This document shows positions 22,501-34,772 of a DNA stretch of 64,000 bases, in pieces. Position 1 is the stretch's first letter, and each line of letters begins with the position of its first letter. This stretch comes from Setophaga petechia (Eukaryota; Chordata; Aves; Passeriformes; Parulidae). The stretch covers positions 1,550,001 to 1,614,000 of the forward strand of contig JANCRA010000040.1 in assembly GCA_024362935.1 (NCBI GenBank), read 5' to 3'. The position numbers were made by a program, and so were the translations under genes. Below the pieces are notes generated by a model, which was not told the DNA's origin, did no database searches, and was given only the letters and a program-made list of their open reading frames with translations.

Positions 22501-25132
22501 ATGATCGGATCATGAGATCCCACTCTGATGGTTTCAGCTTTTGTACTCCTTACTTCTTGAACCCTGGATCCACAGAATTCTTAGCTCTGGGACTGGTTTT
22601 GTTTGGCTTTCATATTCTCTCTGACATTCTCCTTAAAGGTGCTCAATGCTAAGAAATTGATGGAAACATAGCTTCAACATTCACAAAAGTTCATTGAACC
22701 CAACACTTAGAATAAAGGTTTTCTATCTCTTACCATGATTCAAACTAATTTTTACTTTATTTTAACTTTGTGATTATTAGTTGCTTACTTAGAGTGGATA
22801 TCTTTATTTGTAGAATTACAATTGTCATTTAATTTAAATGGATTGTTTCTCCACCCGTTGAGAACTCTTGTGCAATATTAATGGGAAGTAAACAAATGTT
22901 TACCCCTCAACCTTTTTTTTTTCGTAGTAGACAAGTCAAATACTTTAAGTTTCCTCTAAGTAACTGAGTTCTTAATTTTCCTGGGATTTTTCGGCGTTTC
23001 CAAACTAAATTAATCTGTCTTAAGCAGAAAACTGACCTGTTCACAGTAATGCAGATGAAGTACCACCAATACTCTCAAGAAAATATTAACATTCTATTCT
23101 GCTCTGTCCTTTCCTGGATAGACAAAATGGACCTGGCATGCCTTGAAGACACATTTTCCTTTTATGTTGTAGCATAATATGGGTGACTGTTCTTGGTGCA
23201 GTCACTTGCTGATGCAGCTCTTCTTTTTCTTTTGTTACACAATTATTCCTTCAGTGCCTGACCTCATATCTCATGTTATTATACTCTATCCACTTTCTGG
23301 TCTTTTAGTCCTCAAGCAAAAAAAGATCTTGGCATGTCCATGTATCAGTAGGCTCTCAACTTTGTATTATCACAAAATTTCATTAGTTCTCTCTGTGTTT
23401 TGTGACGTAATACTTTGGAAACAGACAAAATTATTTCAATGTAGGTTATCTCCCTCTGGTCCAACAATTCTCTTTCATCATTGTCCAGGAAGTGGTGGCA
23501 GCAAACTGTAAGTGGTACCCTGGTGATTCCAAGGCTAGATTTGTTTAGAGCAACCTCCCATATCCAGAAAGTCCAAGTCCAGCTTTTATTAAATAATGAT
23601 GATCAGATTAGTTGGTACAGCCACTTTGTATAAGCTCACATTGACTTTTATTCCACTTGTCTGTACATGCATCTTTTATTTTCCTACCCCTTCAAGTTTG
23701 TCTCTCCAGTCTTGGCTACAGCTGAGATTAAGGGCCCAAATAGTTCTCAATTCATTCTTTCTTTTCAACAACTTCCCACCTTGAATACAGGTGAAATGTT
23801 AACACATACTCTATGGGAGACAAACTAATCTTCCAGAGGTGGCGACATTGGTTTGCTGTTCTTACTAGTCCCTGACTAATTGCTTTTCATGCAAAAAGAA
23901 ACAGCATTTGTGCAGCACCATGGCAAAGGAGGAGGAAATGGGTAGTAAAGTGTGAGAGCACCACAGCTGCAAGTGAGTCATGGCAACACTGCTCTTTGGG
24001 ATGCATGTGGGAGCCAAGCTCTGAGAGAAATCAAATCACTCAAGCCTGAGAGAAATCTGCACTTCCCTACTGGCAGTGAGGACTAGAGAACATTTCAGCC
24101 CCTTTTTACAGGTCCCACATGTAGCTCTCAATACTTTCAGAACACAACACTATCTCTAAGATAACAGATGTTAAAAAATTTCTGCCATCAAGTATATTCA
24201 ATCTTTCTGATATTTTCACTTTATTGTAGTGCAGTTATGCTAATTCCTCACCTGTCAGCCTGCTTTGTCCCCAAGACCACCGTTTTTGGCCTTATTAAAA
24301 GGCCTAGCAAAATCTTTCTTCAAACCAGGAGCCACTTTAAATCAATTTTCAGGGTCCCACTCCCCCAGTAACTTGTCTTTCCTTTCCTCTTTTTGGCTAT
24401 GCTGAAAGAGCATTTTAATAATTTTAGAAGTTTTTGTGAAGTCAAAGTTTAGGGGGTTAGTCAGTTTTCATTTTATCAATTCTTGCTTTCTCTAGCAGTT
24501 TTCTTGGTGGACATATCTTTTACTTCTAGCCTCATTTCTTGTCCTTACTGAGACAACTTCTTCTCCATCTAGATCTGGAACTTTTTCTTATATTTTTCTC
24601 TCTTTTGGAGGCAAGTTACAGAATGTTTTTGTACCTTTAATATGAAGAAATGCCAAATTTCCTCCACATTCAAATCCCTAAGCTCCTCAATACAGCTGAT
24701 TTCACTTTCCTAATTAGCTTCTTTTATTTATCAAAATGTGCAAGCCCCCTTCTTAGCTATGTCTGCTTTGTTTATTCTTGTATTTAATTTAACCAAAATA
24801 ATCTCATCTACTTTCAATACAACCTTATTTTCTATGGCAGGCTCTTCAGGGATGTCTTTGTTCTTTAAGAAAACAAAGGCTGGGATATATTGGGAAATAG
24901 ACTCTGAATTGAAGAAATCAGCTGGGTGTATGTCCAGAACTCAGCTGCCATTTCTGTGCTTATTTTCTCCTTTACATATGACAACCTGGATTGTTAAATT
25001 GGCTTCATTAATGCTTTCCTCCTAAAAGGAGGATGTTCTCATCCAATTTCAGGTTTCTGCATTCTTCACTGCACATTATCTTTGCAACTTTTCCCCAATG
25101 TAATTTTGTCTTTTACCAGGATATCCTCTCTA

Positions 25133-25158
25133 GTCTCTCTCTCTCTCAATCTCTCTCT
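25133..25158 (+). repeat. (CT)n microsatellite
   Basis: An interrupted CT array lies within a longer pyrimidine-rich stretch of intron 1. Confidence 0.8.
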
Positions 25159-28100
25159 TCATTCTCCTTTTATGAAGACAATAGACCTTTTGGTTGGTAT
25201 TTCTCTTCTCTGATCACTGGTGCAATTCCATTCTAACAGAATTGTTTCCATAACATATTTTTTCTCACTGGTTTTGGATCCCCTATTTTATTGCATAGGC
25301 TCCTGGATACCTTTAACTGACTGCACTGCTTTTTATATTACCACTCCAGTTGAACTCCGCAATGTTTGAGCTCCTGTATTTTCTGTATTTTTTGCCACCA
25401 CCTTCCTGAAGCCAAAATTCCCCTGCCCTGGGTGTTAAATGAAGAAACTATATGGTTTCTTCTCAAGCTCTCTTCCCATCTCTCAACTTCAAGTTTTTTT
25501 ATTCATTCTGCCAGCTTGGATTGCAAGCTGGTATCCCATATGCTTAGGTGAAGTCTGTCCATGAAGATATGAAACCTCTTCTCAGAAAATACCTCAAAAT
25601 GATCAATACTCCAAATCTTTCCATATAACTTCTAGAACTATTCATTCATGTGCCCGTGACTCATCTCATAATTCTAATTATACTTCTATTCTCTTCTTGG
25701 AGAGGAAACAGAATTGGTTCATCACCAATTCCATCCTCTTTTCTGTGAGACTTGGTTCAAACAGTAACCAAATGAGAAAATAAGTCTTCAAAGTTACTTA
25801 TGAAATAATAGCTCTGAACTTTGTTAACCTATAAGCAAATCCAAAAGTAAAAGAGCAAAGTGAAAAGCCAGTATTATTAATTTGCAAAATAAGAAAATTT
25901 CTTTAACATAGGAGGTGAATCTTGCAGGTAAATTTAGAAAAAAGGGGAAAGTGGAAACCTAAGATTGTTCTAGAAGAGAAAAAATCTGAAGGGTACAGAA
26001 TTTTAAATTATTTCAGAAACAGAAAGTTTGTAAGGTAATTATGATCCTAGAGGGATGGAAAGAAGTATTTAAGAGTGCAGAAACATCATAAAGTAGAAAA
26101 ATACCTGCTCTATCAATCTGCACCACAGGGAATGCTGTTTAGGGTAAAATTCTAACTTAGTGCATGTTATTCTGCAGCCAGAGGGTATTTTGTATCTTCC
26201 TTTGAAGCACTTGGCAATACATTATTGCCAAGTTATCATTGTTCTGAATTACCATTTACTTTTATCCTGTATGGTAATCCATTTGTTGATAAGCAAAAAA
26301 AGAAGTTTATTGCCAAGATCAGGTCCAAGGTACTTTTCTTTTAGAATGTAATATTAAATCCTATTCCACTTAATAAGTGGAGCAATTGGTATGCTTATCT
26401 TTATAGGAAATAGAATGATAAGGATTTATTTGAGCTGCAGAACTATGTTTTCCTGAACTTGTGAAGAAGAATCTAAGGGTATATTTATGTTGTACATTTC
26501 ATTTGGCACAAGTCCACTCCACCCAGGTTTCAAGGGAAGGAAAACCAAATGATGCTGTTAGAGTGATGCTTTTCCTGCAACAGTGTATTCAGGCTCCCCT
26601 TAAGGCCTAGTCTAACACCCTCACACAGCTTTTGCTTTTTTTTTTTTCAGCCCAGAGTATGAATAAGTTTTTTTCATCTCCTTGATGTAACCAATGCAAA
26701 CATACTCTAAGATACAGGAAATTAGAAGAAGCTCTTAGCAGCTGCATCGTGGCAGTTCCAATGGGTCTTAGGAGCACTCCCTTTCCTGCCAGCTCTCTCC
26801 TGGATTCTGGACTGACATTCCTTTTGCAAGACACACTGACTGTGTGAAGAATGACATCTCTGCAGTAAAGGTTTATTCTTTCATGGACCAGCAGAAACAA
26901 TTCAAGGATTCATGGTGCTCTTTGGCACAATCAGACAGAGATAAGAGACCAAACCTCCCCACAGAGCGCTGGGACAACTCAGTTTAAAAAACTAATTTTT
27001 TCATCTATTCTTAGCAGATATATATTCACCAGATTACTTTAATCATTGTGTTGAGGATGTTATAGGAGACTACTCTGATTCCATTAAATCAGTGACAACC
27101 TATTCTCTGCCTCTAGAGTAAATTCTACTCCTACTCCAATTCAGATATATTATGAGTACCACTACCTTCAGATATGCTTCAGATTTTAGCTTCTTAGAAG
27201 TTACCCTTTACCAGTGCATATTGGTGCCTTGAACTGGCAAGTACCTTGCCTTGTTCCCAAGAATACTTATGAAAACAGCCATGTAATCCTGAGCTGATAA
27301 AGCCATTTTTTCATCTGCAGAAAGGAATACTAATGCTATCACAATTTTCATATTCCCAAAAATGAACCCAAGCAGTTGTTCTGCTTTTTTAACTTTTCAC
27401 CTTGATATGGGCATAGAACAGATTTCCTGACAGCAAAATCCCACAGAAACATGTCTAAATCACTGTGGGTGCATAATGTGGTGCCTCCTCCCTCACAACA
27501 GTAGCTGCTTTAGAATCTTCTGTTTTACTTTTGATCTCCATACTGATAAGGACTGAGATATATCAGAGGCAGCATTTTCCTGACATTTCAGCTTCATATG
27601 GGACAGTTACATCTTGACATGAAAGCAAATAAAAACACCTTAAGTGCGTTCATAAATGACTAGAATCCTGACTGTTGGGATTCTTTTTTTAATTATTTAT
27701 TAATTGTAGAGGTATTTGATTGCACTGTTTAATAAATGCTGCTTAAATTATGGCTGCAGAAAAAACATTACCCTTCTGACAGACCTACTAATTTTTTCAG
27801 CTGTGTTTTATGGACTTGGATCAGTTTCAATGTTTAAACACCTTATGAAGATGATAATAATTTATATGATGGTTCCATTTATACTGTCATCTTTTTGCTA
27901 TAGAACAACAGCTGCTTACCTGTTGGTTTATATTGCTGTATTTGCTCAACAGAGGCAATAATTGCTGTCAGAAGATAGCACATGCAGCTCCTGGAACTAA
28001 CAGCCTGATTAACAAGAAAAATATCCTCTTGGTATCTCAGCCCTTGTAAATATAATTATGTTAACTAATTGTAAGTTTAGAGCTAGAAGCAAATTGTAAA

Positions 28101-29871
28101 ATATATCACTGCAAAGAAGACAGCAACCAACAAGCAGCATGCTCAGGTCTCTATGATTTGCTCCAATGCTGCCCAAAATTCTCAGTGTCCTCTCATTCTA
28201 AAACCAGTTCCATTTTTCAAAATAATTCAAGTGTACACAGAGTTTCATTTGAGTGCAAATAGGGAAAAGAACCTTTTGTGTGAAGGCTGTCACCTATGAA
28301 TATATGTAATAATAATCAATCTAAGAATTTTTATGTACTGATTTTTATTCAAGTAAAAATAACCTACTTTTTTAATATTATCCACACAGTTTAATGGAAA
28401 ATAGTGTCTATTCAAGGTGCCCATTCTGTGCAGATCCTGTCCATGGTGAAATTCATTGGCGTTGTGATCCTTAGGACTTTTAAAATATGTTCTTAGAAGG
28501 AGTCAACTCTAATCAAATTTTCTACTGAGGAATAAAAGGCTGTGATATTAAAACATGCTGCTTTTCTTCAAGACAAGGAAAGACATGCAAATGGCATAGT
28601 CACTACGTGCCAACTGGGAGTTGTCCATCCCTCCTTTCTGTGAACTGCCACTTAAGGTTCTTAAGAGTCTTGTGAATATATTCAAGAGACTAAACATTCC
28701 AACCAGCTTGCTTGAAATTAGTTGTTACTCACTGGAATGCACAGAGTGTAATTTTTGGATTGTTAGAGAGGAAAAAAAAAATCATTACTAGGGGAGTAGT
28801 ATCTTTGTATGCCTTTGTCTTATGTTAGTGGTCATGACAGAATATTTAGAATTCAAACTTCTCTGCCATGAGTCAGACCATTACACTTCAAGTGTTTTAC
28901 TGGCATAAAAAATAATGTCAGAAAGTGAGTGTTGTGCTGTGGAAATTTAGAGCACTCCTACTCAAGGACAAGAAGTCTCCCTGAGATATTTTTCAAGCAA
29001 CTGCAAAAGTAATTGTTATTAGATTCATAGGTGGGGTTAGAGCCCGTGGACAAAAGATTACTTTCTGAATCAGTTTTCATGTTCAACAAGACTTTCCTTC
29101 CTTTTTTTATTCTTCCCTTTGCAGTCATTAGAAGCAAAATGTGTAAAACATCAATCAGATGTTGAGGCCGGCTTTGTAAAAGGATGGTGTAACAATATTG
29201 ATTTGCCTAGAAAAAATACCTACTGGTAAGTGGGTTGAAAAAGTTTGTAAGATTTTACCAATGATTATGGTTCTGGGTGTGAAACCTTGACTACAAAATC
29301 CAGAGTCAAATTGCAGCACTGAACATCTGTTGTTTCAGAGTGAAAGAAAAGTTAACTAATTTGAGGTCCTGTAATTATGCCTTTGGTTGGATAATCTAAA
29401 AACAATACAATCTTCTTTAGTCACTCTTATGAAACACCTGGTATGCTAGGACCATAAAACTTGCTGTACAGCCAGCTTCCTGTTTAAAGATGAAGCAAGA
29501 ATATCTGTTCTGCTTATGGAGAGCAAACACGATAGTGAAGCAGGCGACCTTCAAACCCTCTCAAACATTCCCATGTAGTTTATATATGTATATATATAAA
29601 ATATAATATAATGATTTCCATTTGAGCTCGGCTTAGTAAGAGCTATATTGGTTTGCTCCAGTTCGGAAGTGTATTCATGGAGTAAAAGAGGTGTGACTCA
29701 GTAGGTTAGGCAGACAGAAGTCACCCACAGCTGTGTTTCTGGGTCACAGGCCACCAGGTCACTGGGGTGAACTAGAACTGCCACCAGGAGCTGGTCTGAA
29801 GGGCTGGTTGCAGCCACTTCCCAGTGCTCAAAGGTCATCCGAGCAGCATGTGGAACAGGATTCTGCGGAAT

Positions 29872-29895
29872 CTAGGTTAGATTATTCTAACCTAG
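29872..29895. repeat. Perfect 10-bp inverted repeat with 4-bp loop
   Basis: The arms CTAGGTTAGA and TCTAACCTAG flank TTAT. The function is unknown and it may be chance. Confidence 0.8.
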
Positions 29896-30404
29896 TAGGT
29901 GAGTATTTAAATAAGGAGGAGCATTCTAGCTTTGTTAAAGCCAGTGGGAATTGCTTTCTGAAAATTATTTTGCTAGGAGCTGGTGCCTCTTTCTGTGCAG
30001 CCTTTTCCAGACTCCATGCTCCACCCCCACAGAGTTCTGTGCCTTTACTGGTCTGTGGATTTACTGGTCTGAAAATGTTTCTTGATCCAGGTTCTGTGTT
30101 TGGCTCAGGCTATTTTGTCCAGTCAAAGATTGTTCCAAAAGTTCTGGTGTCACAAAGAATCTGAAGGCAGAAGTATAAGAAGAACAAGACCTCATCTACT
30201 CTAATCTGCACTGGGGCCTCTTCTTCTGACCAAGCAAGTCTAGCTCATTGTTAATGACCATGTCTGGTGTCTGCATGCATAGTAACAGGTATGATCTTAA
30301 GTACACTCTGATATTTAGTAGATCAAGTAGACCCTTCATCTGTCACAAAATTGACAGCATCTTGCCTCTATTCTCTAGTGAGAACAGTAAATATCCTGGA
30401 CACT

Positions 30405-30585
30405 GATTCCTTACTGGAACAGGTCACCCTGAGAGGTTGTTGAGTCTCTGTGGCTGTAGACAGTGAAAGGCTGACTGGGCATGGCCCTGAACAACACACT
30501 ATAGTCTATCCCTCTTTGAATGGGAGGGTTGGACTAGATGAACTCCAGAGATCAGTTCCAGCTTTTGTGGTTCTATGGCTATACT
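30405..30585 (+). mobile_element. CR1 LINE 3' end (sense)
   Basis: It matches the CR1 3' region: GGAACAGGTCACCCTGAGAG, then CTGACTGGGCATGGCC, then GGGTTGGACTAGATGA, ending with a TTCTATGG tail. Diverged and non-coding, in MTNR1B intron 1. Confidence 0.8.
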
Positions 30586-32630
30586 GGTTGCATGCCTATC
30601 ACCCCTCATTTACCTATCCCAACAATATCATGACTTGCAGGCCCAGCCACAGTAGAGTTGTTGTCTTGTCATTTTTCAAGGCTTCTACTGGCTCTCAGAA
30701 AAGACCTTGATTCAGCAAATGATCATTACACACTTTGTCTGTATTGAGTTGGAACACAAGGCAGCTAATACTTCAGAAGAGAATACACAATCATCTTCTT
30801 TAAAAGCATTTTATTTATTCATCTGTTCACATGCTGTTTACAAACCTATGAGTATCATTATAAGATGAGTCATGTCACTGTACTTTGCTTTAAGACCTTG
30901 TTTCCAAAAGAAGCAGATGGCAGAGACTGACAACAGCTTCTGAAGACGTTCATCTCCCTATGCATGTACAGTAATGAGGCCTTCCAAAAGCTCAGAATAG
31001 AAAGGGTAAGAATTTCCCTTTCTGAAAGGTTATAATGGCCATTTTTTCAATTATCATCTATTTTCTTCCTTGGTGAAACAGGAAACAAGAGAAGAAAAGA
31101 TGATTATAATGAAGGGACTCATGGGTTGTTTAGAAGCATTGGCAACTTGTCAGCAGAAGTGTTTTCCAATTAGATTTTCCCATGTACTCTATTTACTGCA
31201 GTGTATCAGATCCTATTTTAAAAAATCCAGGATCCTCCACCATGTCTGGGAGTTGAACACAGGAACACCCAAAAGTACATAGGAGGAGTAATGGGCCTAG
31301 ATTTGGTTTCTTTCAGCAGATGGAACCAGTTGACATGTACACGCTTTGCACATATTTGTCTCAGTAGCTGTCACGGGCTGCAAGTCCTCCACCTGCAGCC
31401 CTCCAGAGCAGCTGAGCAAAGCACTGAGGAATTTGCCACTTACATGACTTATGTCCTCTAAGTGGAGGCCCCAACATCTACACTGGTCAAAAAATTCTGG
31501 GCTGCTTAAATTGGTCTGCAGGCTAAACTACAAGATGTGCCTTATCATGGCTAATCAAATCCCTTGGCAAATTGGTCCTGATTGTGCCCCATAGTCTCCA
31601 ATAGTCCCCAGTTTTATTCACTTCATATACCAGCCTGATAGCCTGAGTATCTTCAGTAATATCTTAAGCCTTATATTTTAAAATAGAACTATTTAATGTC
31701 TGAGATTTGTTGGTTTGTTTGGATTTTTTTAAATTCAACTAATCTGCTAGCAAATATTAAAATAGAAAAAAATACAAACCAAACAGCTTAACAAAACAAA
31801 ACATGGTCTTAGTTTGAACGAAATTATTTTCATTTTTCAATTTCCTGTCTTTTTTTATAAAAGAAGATGGAAGTTAAGTTATTCTAAGGACTTGAGCAAT
31901 GTTTTGTTGCAGTAATAAAGAAAAATACCAACATAATTTCCTTTGACACAAATATAGTTTAGATACAGTAGCAAAGATGAAAGTAATAATAAAGGTGATG
32001 GAATGAACCATTGTTTCACACAATATAAATTAAAATCTGTCAGGGCATAATGAAGTTTTTTCCCAGAGTTTTTATAAGTGAAATATTCTTCCTTTGTTTG
32101 GTTCCACACTTCAATCTTTTATAGTTGATCTTGAACAAGTTTTGGGGTAGGGTTTTGTTTGTTTCTTTAACAAAGCAACATACTATAAAATGCTACATAT
32201 TTCACTTTTATTTTTTTGACATGCAATATAATGCTGAGAAACTGAATAAAAAGTCATTAAAAATTATAGGTCGCCCAGCTCTTTATAGGATCTAACTAGA
32301 TTGCACCTGTTTTATTTTGCAGCTTTTCATATTAGCCCCTTTGTCAGCAGTAAATAAGTTTTCATACTTGCAGTTGTACAAGTAGGTTTCCTATTCTTTC
32401 TTGGTTGAAGCAATCAACAGCTGTGATTACTTCAAGAGAAGAAAATTAAGCTGATGTGCACTGGCAGATACAGAAAACAGGACTTATTTCATGAACCAGT
32501 GAAAAACCAGTCGGGTTTTGTTGTTGCTTATCAGCAACTGGAGGTTCTGAGGCTGGGCTGCCACTGGTGCCACAGCACTAAGCCTCAGAGTAAATGTCTT
32601 GGCTTCACTCCCCGTGTGACATCTAAACTG
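30586..32630. other. Intron sequence without recognised features
   Basis: AT-rich unique sequence. No exon or transposon is recognised. Confidence 0.5.
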
Positions 32631-32635
32631 GAAAA

Positions 32636-32906
32636 GGGGAAACTTTAAACTAAAGAGGGTAGACTTAGATTAGCTATTAGTAAGAGATTCTTTACTGGGA
32701 AGGTGGTGAGACACTGGCACAGGTTGCCCAGAGAAAACATGGATGCCCAAACCCTGGAAGTGTTCAGGGCCAGGCTGGGTGGAGCATTGAGCAATCTGAT
32801 GCAGTGGAAGGTGTCCCTGCCCATGGCAGGGGGTTGGAACAAGATGATACTTAAGGTCCCTTCCAACCCAAACCTTTCTATGATTCTACAAGTCTATGAT
32901 TCTCTC
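32636..32906 (+). mobile_element. CR1 LINE 3' end (sense)
   Basis: A well-preserved CR1 3' end: GAGACACTGGCACAGGTTGC, then GTTCAGGGCCAGGCTGG, then CATGGCAGGGGGTTGGAACA and GTCCCTTCCAACCCAAACC, finishing in the TATGATTCT tail typical of the family. A truncated insertion in MTNR1B intron 1. Confidence 0.93.
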
Positions 32907-33939
32907 AGCAGCAACATGGGCCTTTTCCATCCTAGACTACCCTCAAGGCAGGAGCCTGACTTCACTGTTAGGGCATGGATATAGGGGATCTTCTCCCCTG
33001 AGCCTGCTGCAAAATGCAGCTCAGTTTCAGATGGCTGGACACACAGAACAAGGCATAGCTAGACTCGTGCTCTGTCTTAAGCAGTAGAAGGAAGCAAGAA
33101 CTGAGGAGAAAAAGAGAACAGAACAACCCAGCATGAGGCTTCTGTATTATTACAACTTGTGGCTCCTTTCATCTCAGAAGAGTTCCTAAATCTAGTATGG
33201 TATGTCTGTTAAGTAAACTTCAAATGTAGTACTTCAAATAAGTACTCTTACAAGTACTTTTCCAGTCTTCCCTTGAACACAAGTAAAATTTTTTCATCTA
33301 CGAAATCTATTAAGGATTTACTACCCAATGCAGCAACCATTCCCTTTTATTTGCTTTTAATACAACTACAACTAGCCTTAGTTAATAGCTCTAGCACTTC
33401 TCCTTGCTCCATCCCTCAGCATCAGTATGCCACTATGATGCTGTTTGGGAGAAGAAAGCTGGACCAGTGCTGCCACTTTTCCCAGAGGATGCCTAGCAGA
33501 GGTGGTATTATCTAACAGAGAAAAGTAAGAGTATGGGTCATGAACCTGGAGTGTTCTTCCTAATCAGTGTCTTGGAGAGTTCCTGCACCTATCTCAGTTT
33601 CCCTGCTGTTAAATCATGAGAGGGATTTTTAAACTTTTTTTTGGATGAGCATACTGATAAAGAGCACTCTAAGTGGTAACCTGTGTATTCTGATTCTAGG
33701 CTGAAATTCTTGAACATAATCTAGAAAAAGACAAGCACCCTAACCCCAGAAGAGCAGCAGGGCTGGTGAGTAGGGCACTCTCTGGGGACTACGGGAGACA
33801 TAAACTCAAGTCTTTTTCAAATAAGGGTTCTTCTATCATGGAAGTGTACTAACTACTAGGGAACAGTGAAATTTTCTAGTAGTAGAGCCTGTCTTACCTC
33901 TTCTGCTTCCCCTTTTCCTTCTGAAAATACCCGGTAGTG
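32907..33939. other. Intron sequence between a CR1 copy and the CpG-rich pocket
   Basis: I recognise nothing beyond unique AT-rich sequence. Confidence 0.5.
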
Positions 33940-34200
33940 GAAAAGTTCCTGCAATCTCAGAAAGTATCAGAAACCGAGAAAAGTATTTATCGCCCCGTAA
34001 ATGTAGCATCTGATTAACGATCAGCGTTTTTGCTGTGGAAGAGCCAGCCGCGGGCGTTTTCCTCCTGCCCTGCTGGGGGATGCGATGCGCTGTGTCTGCC
34101 GTGGCTCCCGCACTAGGTGGCAACAGAGTGTCACCATCGTCCCCAGCAGCACCCGAGCCAGCCACAGGCGAGCAAAACTGCGCACCCAGGCAGGCCTTTT
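33940..34200. promoter_or_regulatory. Small CpG-rich pocket deep in intron 1
   Basis: CpG density rises locally in an otherwise CpG-poor intron, with clustered CGCGGGCG-like, GCGATGCG and CCGCAC motifs. A CTCF-like core lies at 34107-34122. The open frames across it look like by-products of the composition and match no family I recognise. A candidate regulatory element or non-coding promoter is the best reading. Confidence 0.45.
34107..34122 (+). promoter_or_regulatory. CTCF-like motif
   Basis: The stretch GCACTAGGTGGCA fits the CTCF core consensus (CCRSYAGRKGGC) except for one base. It lies in a local CpG-rich pocket. Binding is not demonstrable from sequence alone. Confidence 0.35.
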
Positions 34201-34635
34201 TACCCAGCTTTGAACAGCACAGCACTTTTACACCTGTCGTCTATTGGCAAACTCAAGGCAGCAAACTCACAGCAAGGACTGGTGTTCCCGTATTTAACCA
34301 GAGGGAGAAGAAGAGGGGAGAAGAAACGGAGGTTTTCTTTTGGGTTACATTCATGCCCAGTTGCCAAGCATGCCAAAATCATGATCTCAAAAACAACAGT
34401 GCAATTTAGATACCTCCTTTCAGTAAATCTGTGTCTGTGTCGACAGCTGAGAGATCTGCCTAACAAGCCTAAAATTCACCTCCTGCAAATGTAGCTTCCA
34501 GCACTAATTCATAGCTGCAGATGTAGGGCCAAGAACGCAGTTCTGTTCCAGTCCAGGAGTCTGCAAGTCACTTAGCCACAATCTCTAAATCCTTTTTACA
34601 TGCTAAGCTTTTGTTCTTGTGAGTCTGGCATTCTG

Positions 34636-34772
34636 CTTCAGGCCAGTCTTGTTTAATATCTTTATCAGTGGTCTGGACAAAGGGATTGAGTACCCGTTCA
34701 GTCTGTTTGCAGACAACACCAGATTGGATGGGGGTGTTGATCTCTGGAGGGCAGGAAGGCTCTAAAATATGT
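34636..34772 (+). mobile_element. CR1 LINE ORF2 fragment (sense)
   Basis: The wording of the CR1 reverse-transcriptase region is visible: CTTGTTTAATATCTTTATCA, then TGGACAAAGGGATTGAGT, then GTTTGCAGACAACACCAG. The fragment lacks flanking CR1 sequence and is internal to an old, mostly lost copy. Confidence 0.85.

Larger units (their letters stand above)
19781..30404. other. Unique AT-rich intron sequence
   Basis: I recognise no exon or transposon. About 20230-20580 is purine-rich on the + strand. Long parts of 22300-25700 are pyrimidine-rich on the + strand and include CT runs (about 25133-25158). Short open frames in AT-rich stretches, such as 27716-27961, have no family similarity. A 10-bp perfect inverted repeat lies at 29872-29895. 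Confidence 0.5.

Noticed and set aside
26631..26650. Poly-T followed by CAG, like a splice acceptor
   Set aside because: It is a simple T-run with no open, conserved exon after it and no partner donor. MTNR1B has only two coding exons and both are found.
27716..27961. 81-residue hydrophobic open frame in intron 1
   Set aside because: The frame is AT-rich, with hydrophobicity expected from T-rich codons, no family match and no splice context.
34035..34494. Overlapping 124-125-residue open frames in the intronic CpG pocket
   Set aside because: Two different + frames are open over the same bases, which fits composition and not coding selection. No conserved domain is visible.
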